Origin: Paracoccaceae bacterium
GTDB lineage: Bacteria > Pseudomonadota > Alphaproteobacteria > Rhodobacterales > Rhodobacteraceae
Length of the DNA stretch: 49,645 bases
Assembly (NCBI GenBank): GCA_002402045.2
Contig: NVUX02000025.1
Location: 1 to 49,645, forward strand
Reading direction: 5' to 3'
Below, in pieces: positions 38,936 to 47,930 of the stretch. Below the pieces are notes generated by a model. It saw nothing but the letters and a program-made list of their open reading frames with translations. It was not told where the DNA came from and ran no database searches. The translations under genes were made by a program, and so were the position numbers. How positions within the stretch are numbered: the stretch's first letter is position 1; every line of letters starts with the position of its first letter.

Positions 38936-39943
38936 TTATTGGCTAGCGTTGATCGCTTGCGCGGCGGCAATGTTCTCAGCGCCCACGTCGCCTTCAAACT
39001 GTGCCCAAACCGGCTTCATCGCATCAACCCAAGCTTGGCGCTGCTCGGCAGTCAGCGAGCGCACAATGCCGCCGGAACCGATGATGTCTTGCTTGGCCTG
39101 CTCGTTTACAGCGGTGGCTTCTGCGTTACGCAGCAAAGTCACTTCGCTAAGGATCTGCAAAAACTGGTCGCGAACTTCAGGCTCTAGGCCGTCGAGCCAT
39201 TCGGTCGAGGTGACCACGAGGTAATCCAGAATGCCGTGGTTGGTTTCGGTCACACCGTCCTGAACCTCAAAGAACTTCTTGCCATAGATGTTGGACCATG
39301 TGTTCTCTTGGCCATCAACCACGCCGGTTTGCAGCGCGCCGTATACCTCGGAAAATGCCATTGGCTGCGGAATCGCACCAAGCGCTTCCATTTGGGCCAC
39401 CAGCACATCAGAGGTTTGTACACGGAACTTCAGGCCTTCGGCGTCAGATGGGTTGATCAGCGGCACGTTAGCCGAGAAGTTTTTCATGCCGTTATGCCAA
39501 AAATCTAGGCCCATAAGCCCGCGCCGCGCCATGGAAGCTTTCATAGCTTCGCCAGCTTCGGAAGCTTGGAACTCGTCTACAGCCGCGACGTTATTAAACA
39601 TAAATGGCAAATCGAAAATGCGGAATTGGAGGGTGAAGGCCTCGAACTTCGAGAGGCTTGGTGCGGCCAGTTGCACATTGCCCTGAAGCATGGCTTCAAG
39701 CACTTGGTTATCATTATAAAGCGTGGAGTTCGGATAAACCTCCATGCAAGCCACGCCGTCCATCTCGGCATTTACCCGCTCGGCCAACAATGTGGCCGCG
39801 ATGCCTTTTGGGTGGCGGTCAGTGTTGGTTACGTGAGCGAATTTGATAACAATCTCGCCCTCGTCACAGGCTTCTTGTGCAAAAGCGGTGTTGGCGGTGA
39901 TCGTAGAGGCAGCCAGAACGGCGGCCATGGTTAGAAAACGCAT
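38936..39943 (-). CDS. dctP: TRAP transporter substrate-binding protein (DctP)
   Basis: 335 aa periplasmic binding protein. The signal peptide is MRFLTMAAVLAASTITANTAFA. IVIKFAHVTNTDRHPKGIAATLLAERVN begins the first lobe. Arg in GLKFRVQTSDVLVAQMEALGA is the family's carboxylate-binding residue, and PMAFSEVYGALQTGVVDGQENTWSN is the second signature. Gene order dctP-dctQ-dctM with dctD/dctB nearby suggests C4-dicarboxylates as substrate. The 300-base region upstream holds two tandem palindromes. Confidence 0.95.
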   Translation of the reverse strand: MRFLTMAAVLAASTITANTAFAQEACDEGEIVIKFAHVTNTDRHPKGIAATLLAERVNAEMDGVACMEVYPNSTLYNDNQVLEAMLQGNVQLAAPSLSKFEAFTLQFRIFDLPFMFNNVAAVDEFQASEAGEAMKASMARRGLMGLDFWHNGMKNFSANVPLINPSDAEGLKFRVQTSDVLVAQMEALGAIPQPMAFSEVYGALQTGVVDGQENTWSNIYGKKFFEVQDGVTETNHGILDYLVVTSTEWLDGLEPEVRDQFLQILSEVTLLRNAEATAVNEQAKQDIIGSGGIVRSLTAEQRQAWVDAMKPVWAQFEGDVGAENIAAAQAINASQ

Positions 39944-40096
39944 GATGTTCCTCCCAGAACGTTGAAAGCCGCAGGTGCGGCCGATGGGCTATTGGAACAC
40001 AGCTTTTCGCAGAAAAAAGGGGGAGGCTCACAAATGTGTGATTTTTGAGTTTTTACTGGACTAACAGATGGTTAACTAGTTTGGTCTCCGGAATTC

Positions 40097-40145
40097 TGTG
40101 CGTCTGGCCGCGCAGATGCCCCCGCGCTGTGCGGTTTTCCGCACA
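40097..40145 (-). promoter_or_regulatory. Tandem palindromes upstream of dctP (candidate DctD sites)
   Basis: TGTGCGGTTTTCCGCACA (40128-40145) has perfect 7-base arms. TGTGCGTCTGGCCGCGCA (40097-40114) is a weaker copy. They are 31 bases apart centre-shift, about three helical turns, and 150-200 bases before dctP. This looks like the paired upstream activator sites of dctA in rhizobia. No convincing -24/-12 sigma-54 promoter (GG, ten bases, GC) was found in 39944-40090. The rest of the 305-base gap shows no gene. Confidence 0.65.
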
Positions 40146-40248
40146 ATAAAGCCGGCTGTGTCGGTGGCCTCGCTTCGCTCGGCTATCGCGGCGCGAGCGA
40201 GAATCTGCCAAATAGAACGGCCTTTGCGCGCCGCGTCAGAGCTTTAGG

Positions 40249-41523
40249 CTAGCGAAAACGTTCTGGCTTAATCCCGTGGCGTTTGAGTTTGTCATATAGG
40301 GTTTTTCGGGGCAGCCCGAGCGCCGTACACACATCTGGAATTTTTCCATTAAACCGCATCAGGCTTTGTTCGATCAGGTGGGCTTCGACCCGTTCAAGTG
40401 CGGCGCTCAAACCTGTTTTGCTTAAGGTTTCTGCATCTTCCAGCCCCATTGCTGCCCGCCGCGCGTGGTTTCGCAGTTCGCGCGCATTTCCGGGCCAGCT
40501 TTTGGCCAGAAGACTCGCGAGCGCCACCGCGCCTTGCGGCAAGCCAATGTCTGCCTGCGTTTCTTCGAGAAAATGCGCATAAAGTAAGCCGATATCCTCG
40601 GGGCGCTCCCTTAAGGGGGGGATATGCAGGCGTGCGACATCGAGCCTGAAGAAAAGATCTGGGCGGAAGCGGCCATTGGCAACCATGTCTGGCAGGTCCT
40701 CATTGCTGGCCGCCAGCACGCGGATATCGAGTTTTTGCGGGCGGCCCAGCCGGTCGTCCACAGAGCGTTCTTCCAGAATGCGGAGCAGATTCACTTGCTG
40801 ATCCAGCGGCATTGCGCCAATTTCATCGAGAAAAAGCGTACCACCATCTGCCCGCTCAAAAGCACCTTTACGGGTGTTATCTCCAAATAAAACCGCGTGG
40901 GTTAGCCCCTCTGTGAGCATGCCGCAATTTACGGCGATAAACGGGGCGTTTCCGCCGGATAGCGCATGAATAACCCGCGCGGCCAGCTCTTTGCCTACGC
41001 CGGTTTCGCCAATGATCAGGGCGTCAGATCTAGCGGATGCCACGACCCGCAACTGCCGCCGCAGGTTTTGTGTGGCTTCAGATTGCCCGATAATCAGCCG
41101 TTCTGCGGCGTCTTTTGCGACCAGCCGCGCCTTAAGGGCCCTGTTTTCCAGCACCGTTGCCCGCAGCCCACTGGCCCGCGCCACAACCTCACAAAGCCGC
41201 TCGTTGCTCACAGGTTTTTCCAGAAAGTTCAGCGCCCCGGCTTCCATGGCTCGCACGGCCATTGGCACGTCGCCTTCACCCGTGATCAAAATCACCGGTA
41301 AGTCGCTATCTACCTGTTTGCAGCGCTCCAGCAGGGCAAATCCATCTTTGCCCGGCATACGAACATCACTGAGCACTATGCCCTCGAATGCCGGTGAAAT
41401 ATGATCTATAGCTTCAATAAATGACCCTGTCAAAATCACTGGATACCCAGCGATCTCAAGGCTTTGCCCGAGCGCTTCACGCACCTCGCGGTCATCGTCC
41501 ACCAGCAATACACTCAGGCTCAT
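40249..41523 (-). CDS. dctD: NtrC-family response regulator DctD, GAFTGA loop missing
   Basis: 424 aa. The receiver domain has the phosphorylatable Asp53 (VLSDVRMPG) and the LEKPV end. The AAA+ domain has Walker A GETGVGKE (172-179) and GGTLFLDEIGAMPL for Walker B. Between them the usual LFGHE-GAFTGA-R loop is replaced by LFGDNTRKGAFERADGG (about 212-228), so the sigma-54-contacting GAFTGA is absent. The C-terminal Fis-type helix-turn-helix is ALGLPRKTLYDKLKRHGI. It should respond to DctB and regulate dctPQM, but probably with sigma-70. It overlaps dctB by four bases. Confidence 0.9.
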   Translation of the reverse strand: MSLSVLLVDDDREVREALGQSLEIAGYPVILTGSFIEAIDHISPAFEGIVLSDVRMPGKDGFALLERCKQVDSDLPVILITGEGDVPMAVRAMEAGALNFLEKPVSNERLCEVVARASGLRATVLENRALKARLVAKDAAERLIIGQSEATQNLRRQLRVVASARSDALIIGETGVGKELAARVIHALSGGNAPFIAVNCGMLTEGLTHAVLFGDNTRKGAFERADGGTLFLDEIGAMPLDQQVNLLRILEERSVDDRLGRPQKLDIRVLAASNEDLPDMVANGRFRPDLFFRLDVARLHIPPLRERPEDIGLLYAHFLEETQADIGLPQGAVALASLLAKSWPGNARELRNHARRAAMGLEDAETLSKTGLSAALERVEAHLIEQSLMRFNGKIPDVCTALGLPRKTLYDKLKRHGIKPERFR

Positions 41524-43235
41524 TGCGCGGCTCCTTTTGGCAATGTTACGGTAAACACCGCCCCGCCATTGGGGTGGTTTTCCCCCTTTATAGCGCCGCC
41601 AAAGCTTTGCACAATCCCGTAAGAAATCGACAGCCCTAGGCCCATGCCGTCTTCGCTACCTGTGGTTTTTGTGGTGTAAAACGGCTCAAATATCTTTTCA
41701 GGGGCTTCCAACCCCGGGCCAGTATCTCGCAGCACAATCTGCGCCTCGCTTGTGTTTTCCTGCACCGAAATCTCAATCCGCTTGGGGCTGGCCCCCGCCA
41801 TCGCATCCACCGCGTTTGAGATCAGGTTCAGCACCACTTGTTGCAGCCGCACGGGGCCGCCCTGTGCAATAATTTCGGCTTCAGGCCGCTGCCAGATCAG
41901 CTCCACATTTTCAGCTCGCAGCCGCGCCACGGCAATTTCCAAAGCGTCGTCCACCACGCGCCCGAGCGGCACATCCCCCGTGGGTTCGCCTTCTTTTTTG
42001 GAAAACGCCCGCAGGTTTTTGATAATCCGCGCCATCCGGCCCGTAAGATCAGCAATACGCCCGAGATTGCCCGCGGCTTTTTCCGGCTGGTCCCGCTCCA
42101 AAAACACCTGTGCGTTTTCTGAAAATGACTGAATGGCCGCCAAGGGTTGATTCAGCTCATGGCTGATGCCCGCCGCCATTTGCCCGAGCGCTGAAAGCTT
42201 GCCTGCCTGGACAAGGTCATCCTGCGCCTGCTTAAGTTGCGCTGTGCGTTTTTCTACTCGCGCCTCCAGTGCGGCATTGGCCTCTTCTCGCAAGGCTAGC
42301 TCTCGGGCCAGCGCCGAGCGGCGAATGTAGAGCGCCCAGAGGAGGGCCCCAAACAGGGCCATGAGCGCGCCCACCAGCATGGCCTGTAAACGCGCCGCTT
42401 CCGCTACAGAGGCGGTATCCGTTAGCATATACGCGTCCATACCGATAACGGGCAAGGGCTGCGTTTCCAACAGGGCCTCACGGGGGAGCTTGGGGTCATC
42501 AACTGAATACCATATTCTATGGCCAAAGCTTTGGCTTTCATGCGGATCGGGGAAAGGGCGCAGGGGCTGATTTCCGTAGCGGGTCAGATCCACCTCAGCG
42601 ACCCCCAGTTGTAAGCGCAATAATTCGGAACGGTTGGAGATAAAAACAACCTGGTTCTCATCAACAAAAAACACGATTTCAGGGTCGCCTCGCCAAAGAA
42701 GCTCCAGGTTTTCAAGGTCAGCTTTCACCACAATCGCGCCGCGCACATCGCCCGCGTTATTCAAGATTGGCCGTGCAAAGCTAAAGCCGCGCGGGCTTTC
42801 TGGCCGCTCTTGCAGGTGCGTGAAGCCAAGCGCGCCGTTCATGGCGCGCACAAAATCTGACCGGTTGGAAAGATCGCGGCCGATGTAGCTTTGGCTGGTG
42901 CCAAAAGCGCTATCGGCAATAACAATGCCGCTGGAATTGACCAATGAAATATTTAGGGAGCGGCTCAGATCGGCCAATTGCCGCAAGCGCGAATTCAGGC
43001 GCTCGGGGGTTGGGCTGCTCAGCGCGTCTAAAAAGGCTTGATCCCGCGAGAGCACAACGGGCAGCATGCGGTAGCGCTCTAATCGGCCGACCAACCGGTC
43101 TGCCGCGAGCGAAAGATTGGCTTGCGCTGTTTCCGAAAGCTGCCCCAAGGCCTCGCGGTATGAAAATTGCCAAACCGCGAAAACCAACCCCGCTACAAAA
43201 GCGAGATAGAGCAAAATATAAGGGATCAGGCGCAT
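41520..43235 (-). CDS. dctB: Sensor histidine kinase DctB
   Basis: 571 aa. Two membrane helices (IPYILLYLAFVAGLVFAVWQF and about residues 285-305) enclose a periplasmic sensing domain of the double-Cache type (NSSGIVIADSAFGTSQSYIGRDLSNRSDF, GFSFARPI). A coiled-coil linker is followed by HisKA (MAAGISHELNQPLAAIQSFSEN with the phospho-His) and HATPase (VLNLISNAVDAM, DTGPGL, GMGLGLSI). It senses dicarboxylates and phosphorylates DctD. Six bases separate it from mlaC, so mlaA-mlaC-dctB-dctD may be one transcript. Confidence 0.93.
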   Translation of the reverse strand: MRLIPYILLYLAFVAGLVFAVWQFSYREALGQLSETAQANLSLAADRLVGRLERYRMLPVVLSRDQAFLDALSSPTPERLNSRLRQLADLSRSLNISLVNSSGIVIADSAFGTSQSYIGRDLSNRSDFVRAMNGALGFTHLQERPESPRGFSFARPILNNAGDVRGAIVVKADLENLELLWRGDPEIVFFVDENQVVFISNRSELLRLQLGVAEVDLTRYGNQPLRPFPDPHESQSFGHRIWYSVDDPKLPREALLETQPLPVIGMDAYMLTDTASVAEAARLQAMLVGALMALFGALLWALYIRRSALARELALREEANAALEARVEKRTAQLKQAQDDLVQAGKLSALGQMAAGISHELNQPLAAIQSFSENAQVFLERDQPEKAAGNLGRIADLTGRMARIIKNLRAFSKKEGEPTGDVPLGRVVDDALEIAVARLRAENVELIWQRPEAEIIAQGGPVRLQQVVLNLISNAVDAMAGASPKRIEISVQENTSEAQIVLRDTGPGLEAPEKIFEPFYTTKTTGSEDGMGLGLSISYGIVQSFGGAIKGENHPNGGAVFTVTLPKGAAQ

Positions 43236-43241
43236 GGGCGC

Positions 43242-43838
43242 CTAAGCAGCGGCCAGATACGCCGTGAGCGCATTTACATCGCCCCTCCGCGCCGCCAATT
43301 GCCCGCGTATTTCTTCGCGCTCAGAGGTAAGCAGCGAAAGCCCTTCAATGATCAGGTTTATCAATTTCACCTGTCCGGAGCGGTCTGAGACTTGCCAATC
43401 TAACTGGAAGGGAGATTGCCCTTGCTGACGAACCTGAGAGGACACCAAAATGCCTTTACTGCCGGCATCCCGCGTGCGGGTAATGGTGATGTCAGCGCCT
43501 TGGAACTCGCGAAACTGACGTCCGTATTTATAGGAAATGTAGTGACCAAACGCATTTGAAAAATCGCGCTGCTCCCGATTGCTCAGGCTACGGTAGGGTG
43601 GGCCAAGCACCGAACGCGCGATGATATTGATATCGGCATACGAGGTGAAAACCTGCTTGAAGCGACGTAATACCCGCGCTTCGGATTGGCTGGAATTGAT
43701 GATTCCAAAAACATCATCTATCACGCCCTGCACAAAGGTTGAGGCCCCGTTTTCGGTGAGCGCGAGTGCGGGCAACGGTAAAAGAGCGGCTGCACCACCG
43801 GCCAGTACCAGCCGTCTGTTTGGGTTATTGAAAGGCAT
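43242..43838 (-). CDS. mlaC: Phospholipid-transport substrate-binding protein MlaC
   Basis: 198 aa from ATG 43838, preceded by GGAGG; an upstream extension lies inside mlaA. The signal sequence is MPFNNPNRRLVLAGGAAALLPLPALA, with RR allowing Tat. The MlaC/Ttg2 fold shows VIDDVFGII, FTSYADINIIARSVLGPPYRSLSNREQRDFSNAFGHYISYKYG and WQVSDRSGQVKLINLIIEGLSLL. It carries phospholipid across the periplasm. It overlaps mlaA by 14 bases. No mlaFED genes are in the window. Confidence 0.92.
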   Translation of the reverse strand: MPFNNPNRRLVLAGGAAALLPLPALALTENGASTFVQGVIDDVFGIINSSQSEARVLRRFKQVFTSYADINIIARSVLGPPYRSLSNREQRDFSNAFGHYISYKYGRQFREFQGADITITRTRDAGSKGILVSSQVRQQGQSPFQLDWQVSDRSGQVKLINLIIEGLSLLTSEREEIRGQLAARRGDVNALTAYLAAA

Positions 43839-44577
43839 AAGGATCCTCCAGATCTTCGATCTCTGTTTGGCCACCCGAAACCGCGTAGCGCTTGTTTTGC
43901 ATATATGAAAGCCGCTGGGCGGCATAGGAATCAGCTGATTCGTAAAGCAGCAAGCTAATCAGGTCGTCATATGTGTTGCGTTTACCGATGAGATTAACGC
44001 CTTTGAGGGCCAGCATATAATATGCCTGCTCGCGGGTAATTACGTAGTTCAACGGATCAATTGCGAGGTCTACCAGAATGCCAACGGTATCGCGCACCGT
44101 GCTTGGGCCCAAAATCGGCAGCTCAATATAGGCCCCTTCCGGCAGGCCCCAGGTGCCTAAGGTTTCCCCAAAATCGGTGGGGTGCTGAAAAAGCCCCATA
44201 TCGGCAGCCGGGTCTGCCAGCCCGGCAATACCAAGGGTGCTGTTAAGCGCAAACCGTAAAAGCGTGGTGCCGGCAGCGTCTCCATCGCCCTGTAAAACAT
44301 GGTTTATAAAGGCATTTGGCTCGCTAAGGTTGCGCGCCGCATTTTCCACCACGGTCCGAATGTCTTCTGGCACCACAGCGCCATAAACACTTGCCACCGG
44401 CCCAACCACGAGCGTATCCAAGGCAATGTTAAATTCATGGATAGAGCGGTTAGCTTCTTCGAAGGGGTCATAAATTTCTCCCTCGGAGATGTGGGTTTGC
44501 CCGCTGGCACACGCACCAAGAGAGGCGAGCAATGCCCCCCGTATCATCCAGTTGAATATATTTGCTTTTGCGGTCAT
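43825..44577 (-). CDS. mlaA: Outer-membrane lipoprotein MlaA (VacJ)
   Basis: 250 aa from ATG 44577. The lipobox SLGAC follows a membrane segment (MIRGALLASLGAC). The family core is DPFEEANRSIHEFN, NHVLQGDGDAAGTTLLRFALNSTLGIAGLADPA, FGETLGTWGLPEGAYIELPILGPSTVRDTVG and LDPLNYV-like AIDPLNYVI. It removes misplaced phospholipids from the outer leaflet and passes them to MlaC, encoded next. It is divergent from the type I secretion genes. Confidence 0.94.
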   Translation of the reverse strand: MTAKANIFNWMIRGALLASLGACASGQTHISEGEIYDPFEEANRSIHEFNIALDTLVVGPVASVYGAVVPEDIRTVVENAARNLSEPNAFINHVLQGDGDAAGTTLLRFALNSTLGIAGLADPAADMGLFQHPTDFGETLGTWGLPEGAYIELPILGPSTVRDTVGILVDLAIDPLNYVITREQAYYMLALKGVNLIGKRNTYDDLISLLLYESADSYAAQRLSYMQNKRYAVSGGQTEIEDLEDPYAFQ

Positions 44578-44725
44578 ATCGTTATTTCCGTAAAAGAGCT
44601 TTAAATAAATGCTCGTATAAGTGCTACTTAGGGTTTTATACCAGAATGTCGAGTAGGGCGGAAAGGCTAATTTCCGGCCAAGCGGCGGGCTGCGCAAGAA
44701 TGCGCGCAAAGATGAAGGGTAAAAA

Positions 44726-46462
44726 ATGGACCACACTCGGCTAATGAAGCTCGGAAATCACGAGATTTCGGCCGTTATCAAGCGCTGGAACTGGTCGATA
44801 TTTTCGATCGGTTTATTCAGCATGTTTGCCAACCTGCTTATGCTCACAGGCCCACTTTTTATGCTGCAAATCTATGACAGGGTGCTGGGTTCGCGCTCAG
44901 TGGAAACGCTGGTGGCGCTCACGCTTCTGGTTGTTTTGCTTTACGGCATTATGGGGGTGCTTGATTTTGCTCGTGGCCGAATTGCGGCGCAAATTGGTGC
45001 CGGCGTACAAGACGCGCTTGATGAGCGGGTGTTTGCCGCCACCTTGCGCCGCGCCGTTTCTGCCGAGGCCCGTGCGCGGCCTGATTCGGGGTTGCAAGAC
45101 CTTGAAGCCATGCAGCGGCTGCTGGCATCACCCGCCTTGTTTGCGGTATTTGATCTCCCATGGACCCCAATTTTTCTGGCGGCCATTTTCATTTTTCACC
45201 CGATGCTGGGCTGGTTGGCGCTGGGCGGCGGGGCGCTGCTGATTTTCCTTACGATCCTGAACCAGTATATCACGCGCCGCCCCGTGCTGGAGGCCAGCCG
45301 TGATGCCGCACTTGCGCATGCGCTTTCGGAAACTTTTCGGAGCCAATCGGAAGCGGTTCATGGGCTGGGCATGCAAAAGGCGGCGCTTTCACGCTGGGGC
45401 AAAGCCCGCCGAACAGCGCTAAAAAGCACTATCCTTGCCGCACATCGCACCGGATTTTTCACCACGCTCACCAAAACCCTGCGGCTTTTTCTGCAATCTG
45501 CCATGCTGGCGCTTGGGGCTTACCTCGTGTTGCAAAATGAAATGACGGCGGGGGCGATGATTGCGGGCTCCATTTTGATGGGCCGCGCCTTGGCCCCTGT
45601 GGAGCAGGCGATTGGTCAATGGTCGCTGGTGCAGCGGGCGCGGCAAGGCCGCAAATCGCTCTCCCTGATGCTCGGGGCCATTCCTGAGCCCATAGAGCGC
45701 ACTGCTCTACCCCGCCCAAAGGCCTATCTTGAGCTTTCCAAGGTCACCGTGGTTCCGCCGGGCGAAAATATGGCGACTTTGCGCATGGTTTCCTTTCGGG
45801 TTGAGCCGGGGCAGGCGCTGGCTGTGATTGGCGAAAGCGCGTCTGGCAAGTCTACTTTGGCGCGGGTGCTAACGGGGATATGGCCTACGGTTTCCGGAAA
45901 AATCCGGCTCGATGGCGCGGCAATAGAGCAATATAATCCTGAGGATTTGGGCCGCTATATTGGCTACCTGCCGCAAGATGTGGCGCTGTTTGATGGCACG
46001 ATATCCGAAAACATCGCACGGCTTTCTGAAACGCCTGATTCTAAAAAGGTGATTGCCGCCGCCATGCTGGCTGACGCCCATGAGATGATTCTGAAACTCC
46101 CCGATGGGTATGATACCAAAATCAACGGCGGGGCGCGGCTTTCGGGCGGGCAAAAGCAGCGCATCGGGCTGGCGCGGGCGCTGTATGATGACCCTGTGTT
46201 GCTGGTGCTGGACGAGCCAAATTCCAACCTTGATTCCCATGGGGGTGTTGCGCTGGATAAGGCGATTGAGGGCTTTAAGGCCAAAGGTGGTGCGGTGATT
46301 ATTATGGCCCATCGGCCTTCGGGCATTGCGGCTTGTGATCTGGCGCTGGTGCTCTCGGAAGGGATTGTCGCCAAGTTTGGCCCGCGTGACGAGGTAATTA
46401 AAGCAATGACGCAGAACTTCCAGACCATAGCGGGCGAAATGGCTCCGAAGGGGCAGCCATGA
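44726..46462 (+). CDS. Type I secretion system permease/ATPase (PrtD-like)
   Basis: 578 aa. The N-terminal half has about six membrane helices (IGLFSMFANLLMLTGPLFMLQIYDRVLGSRS is typical of the PrtD/LapB-like ABC exporters). The ATPase has GESASGKSTLARVL (Walker A), LSGGQKQRIGLARAL (signature) and VLLVLDEPNSNLD (Walker B). Start ATG 44726 has AAGGG upstream; ATG 44744 is possible. It overlaps the HlyD gene by four bases. It energises export of an RTX-type protein in one step; the substrate and the TolC-like channel are not in the window. Confidence 0.93.
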   Translation: MDHTRLMKLGNHEISAVIKRWNWSIFSIGLFSMFANLLMLTGPLFMLQIYDRVLGSRSVETLVALTLLVVLLYGIMGVLDFARGRIAAQIGAGVQDALDERVFAATLRRAVSAEARARPDSGLQDLEAMQRLLASPALFAVFDLPWTPIFLAAIFIFHPMLGWLALGGGALLIFLTILNQYITRRPVLEASRDAALAHALSETFRSQSEAVHGLGMQKAALSRWGKARRTALKSTILAAHRTGFFTTLTKTLRLFLQSAMLALGAYLVLQNEMTAGAMIAGSILMGRALAPVEQAIGQWSLVQRARQGRKSLSLMLGAIPEPIERTALPRPKAYLELSKVTVVPPGENMATLRMVSFRVEPGQALAVIGESASGKSTLARVLTGIWPTVSGKIRLDGAAIEQYNPEDLGRYIGYLPQDVALFDGTISENIARLSETPDSKKVIAAAMLADAHEMILKLPDGYDTKINGGARLSGGQKQRIGLARALYDDPVLLVLDEPNSNLDSHGGVALDKAIEGFKAKGGAVIIMAHRPSGIAACDLALVLSEGIVAKFGPRDEVIKAMTQNFQTIAGEMAPKGQP

Positions 46463-47760
46463 GCGTGCGCGGCAAATGGAGCACCAAGCGCTTTGTGGCG
46501 TTGGGCATGCTGGCGCTGGTGGGGCTGCTGGGCGGGCTGACCTATTGGAGCATTACCACTGAAATAGCGGGGGCGATTGTGACCTCGGGACGGGTGGAAG
46601 TGGAGAGCAACCGGCAGATTGTGCAGCACCCGCAGGGCGGCGTTGTTAGTGAAATTTTGGTGACAAACGGAGATCGGGTCGAGGCCGGAGAGGTGCTGCT
46701 GCGCTTTGATGCGGTGCTGACCGAATCAGAGTTTGCCGTGACCGAGGGCCAGCTTTTCGAGCTGCTCGGGCAAAAAAGCCGCTTGCTGGCAGAGCGCGAC
46801 GAGGCGGGTGATATTACCTTTGATGCCGAGCTGATCGAGGCGGCCAAAACCCGGCCCAAAGTTACGGAACTGATTCAGGGCCAAAGTGCTTTATTTGCCG
46901 CCCGCCTCGCCTCGCTGAATGAGCAGCTTTCACAATGGAGCGAGCGCAGCCGGCAGATTGACAACCAGATCGAGGGGTCGCAATTCCAACTGGCCTCGCT
47001 GGAAGAGCAAACGGCGCTGCTGAAGCAGGAGCTGGCCGACCAGCAATCGCTGCTGGATAGCGGGCTAACGCAGGCCAGCCGTGTGTCAGCGCTAAAGCGC
47101 GAGGCGGCCAGCTTTGGTGGCCGTATCGGGGCGCTAAATTCGGAAATTGCGCAATCGCGCGGGCGCTTGGCCGAGATCGAAATTGAGCGCTTGAAGCTGG
47201 CGACCAGCCTGCGGGAAGAGGCCATCCGCGCGTTACGCGAGCTGCAACCGCGCGAGATAGAACTGCGGCAAAACCGGATTTCGCTCTTGGAAGTGCTAGA
47301 CCGCCTCACCCTGCGCGCCCCCCGCGCAGGGGTGGTTTATGGGCTTGTTGTGCACACCACCCGCGCTGTTGTGCAGCCTGCCGAGCCTATCATGTATATA
47401 ATTCCGCAAGACGAGCCCTTGATCGTGCGCACCCAAATTCCGACCCAGCATATTGACCAGATCCGCCTTGGCCAGCCCGCCACCCTGCGGTTTTCGACCT
47501 TTGACCAACGCACCACGCCGGAGATTTTTGCCACCGTTGCCAATGTTTCGCCGGATGTGTTTGTGGATAATCGCACGGGTGCGAGTTATTATACTGCCGA
47601 GTTACGCCCGAATGAGGGGGAGCTTGAAAAGCTTGGTGACCTTGAGATTTTGCCCGGCATGCCTGTGGAAGCGTTTATCAAAACCGAAGATCGCACGCCG
47701 CTGAGCTACCTGATCAAGCCCCTCGCCAACTACTTTAATCGGGCATTTCGCGAGGACTGA
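46459..47760 (+). CDS. Type I secretion periplasmic adaptor (HlyD family)
   Basis: 433 aa. One N-terminal membrane helix (RFVALGMLALVGLLGGLTYWSI), then a lipoyl-like part (GRVEVESNRQIVQHPQGGVVSEILVTNGDRVEAGEVLLRFD), a long coiled-coil hairpin (about 95-285) and the beta-barrel C-terminus (LRAPRAGVVYGLVVHTTRAVVQPAEPIMYIIP...PVEAFIKTEDRTPLSYLIKPL). It links the ABC exporter with an outer-membrane channel. Start overlaps the ABC gene as ATGA. Confidence 0.94.
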   Translation: MSVRGKWSTKRFVALGMLALVGLLGGLTYWSITTEIAGAIVTSGRVEVESNRQIVQHPQGGVVSEILVTNGDRVEAGEVLLRFDAVLTESEFAVTEGQLFELLGQKSRLLAERDEAGDITFDAELIEAAKTRPKVTELIQGQSALFAARLASLNEQLSQWSERSRQIDNQIEGSQFQLASLEEQTALLKQELADQQSLLDSGLTQASRVSALKREAASFGGRIGALNSEIAQSRGRLAEIEIERLKLATSLREEAIRALRELQPREIELRQNRISLLEVLDRLTLRAPRAGVVYGLVVHTTRAVVQPAEPIMYIIPQDEPLIVRTQIPTQHIDQIRLGQPATLRFSTFDQRTTPEIFATVANVSPDVFVDNRTGASYYTAELRPNEGELEKLGDLEILPGMPVEAFIKTEDRTPLSYLIKPLANYFNRAFRED

Positions 47761-47800
47761 TACGGCGGCGCATCACCAACCTTGTCGCCCTCCACTCCGG

Positions 47801-47820
47801 TTTTTTGCTATCGCAAAAAA
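47801..47820. repeat. Hairpin after the HlyD gene
   Basis: TTTTTTGC (47801-47808) and GCAAAAAA (47813-47820) make an 8-bp AT-rich stem on a four-base loop. It may act as a weak bidirectional terminator between the HlyD gene and convergent smpB. The 170 bases around it hold no gene. Confidence 0.45.
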
Positions 47821-47930
47821 TCCTCGCGTTTGGGCCGTGGCCTCGGCTTCGCCTCGGTGGCGGCGCGTTTGGCTTTGTTTTGCTTGGCGATTGACATACC
47901 CGCGCCGCGCGGCAGCCTTGCACGCCTTGG

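Noticed and set aside
39944-40000. Sigma-54 promoter before dctP (GG...GC near CGGCCGCACCTGCGGC)
   Set aside because: The GG and GC are 11 bases apart, not the required ten, and the flanking consensus is absent.
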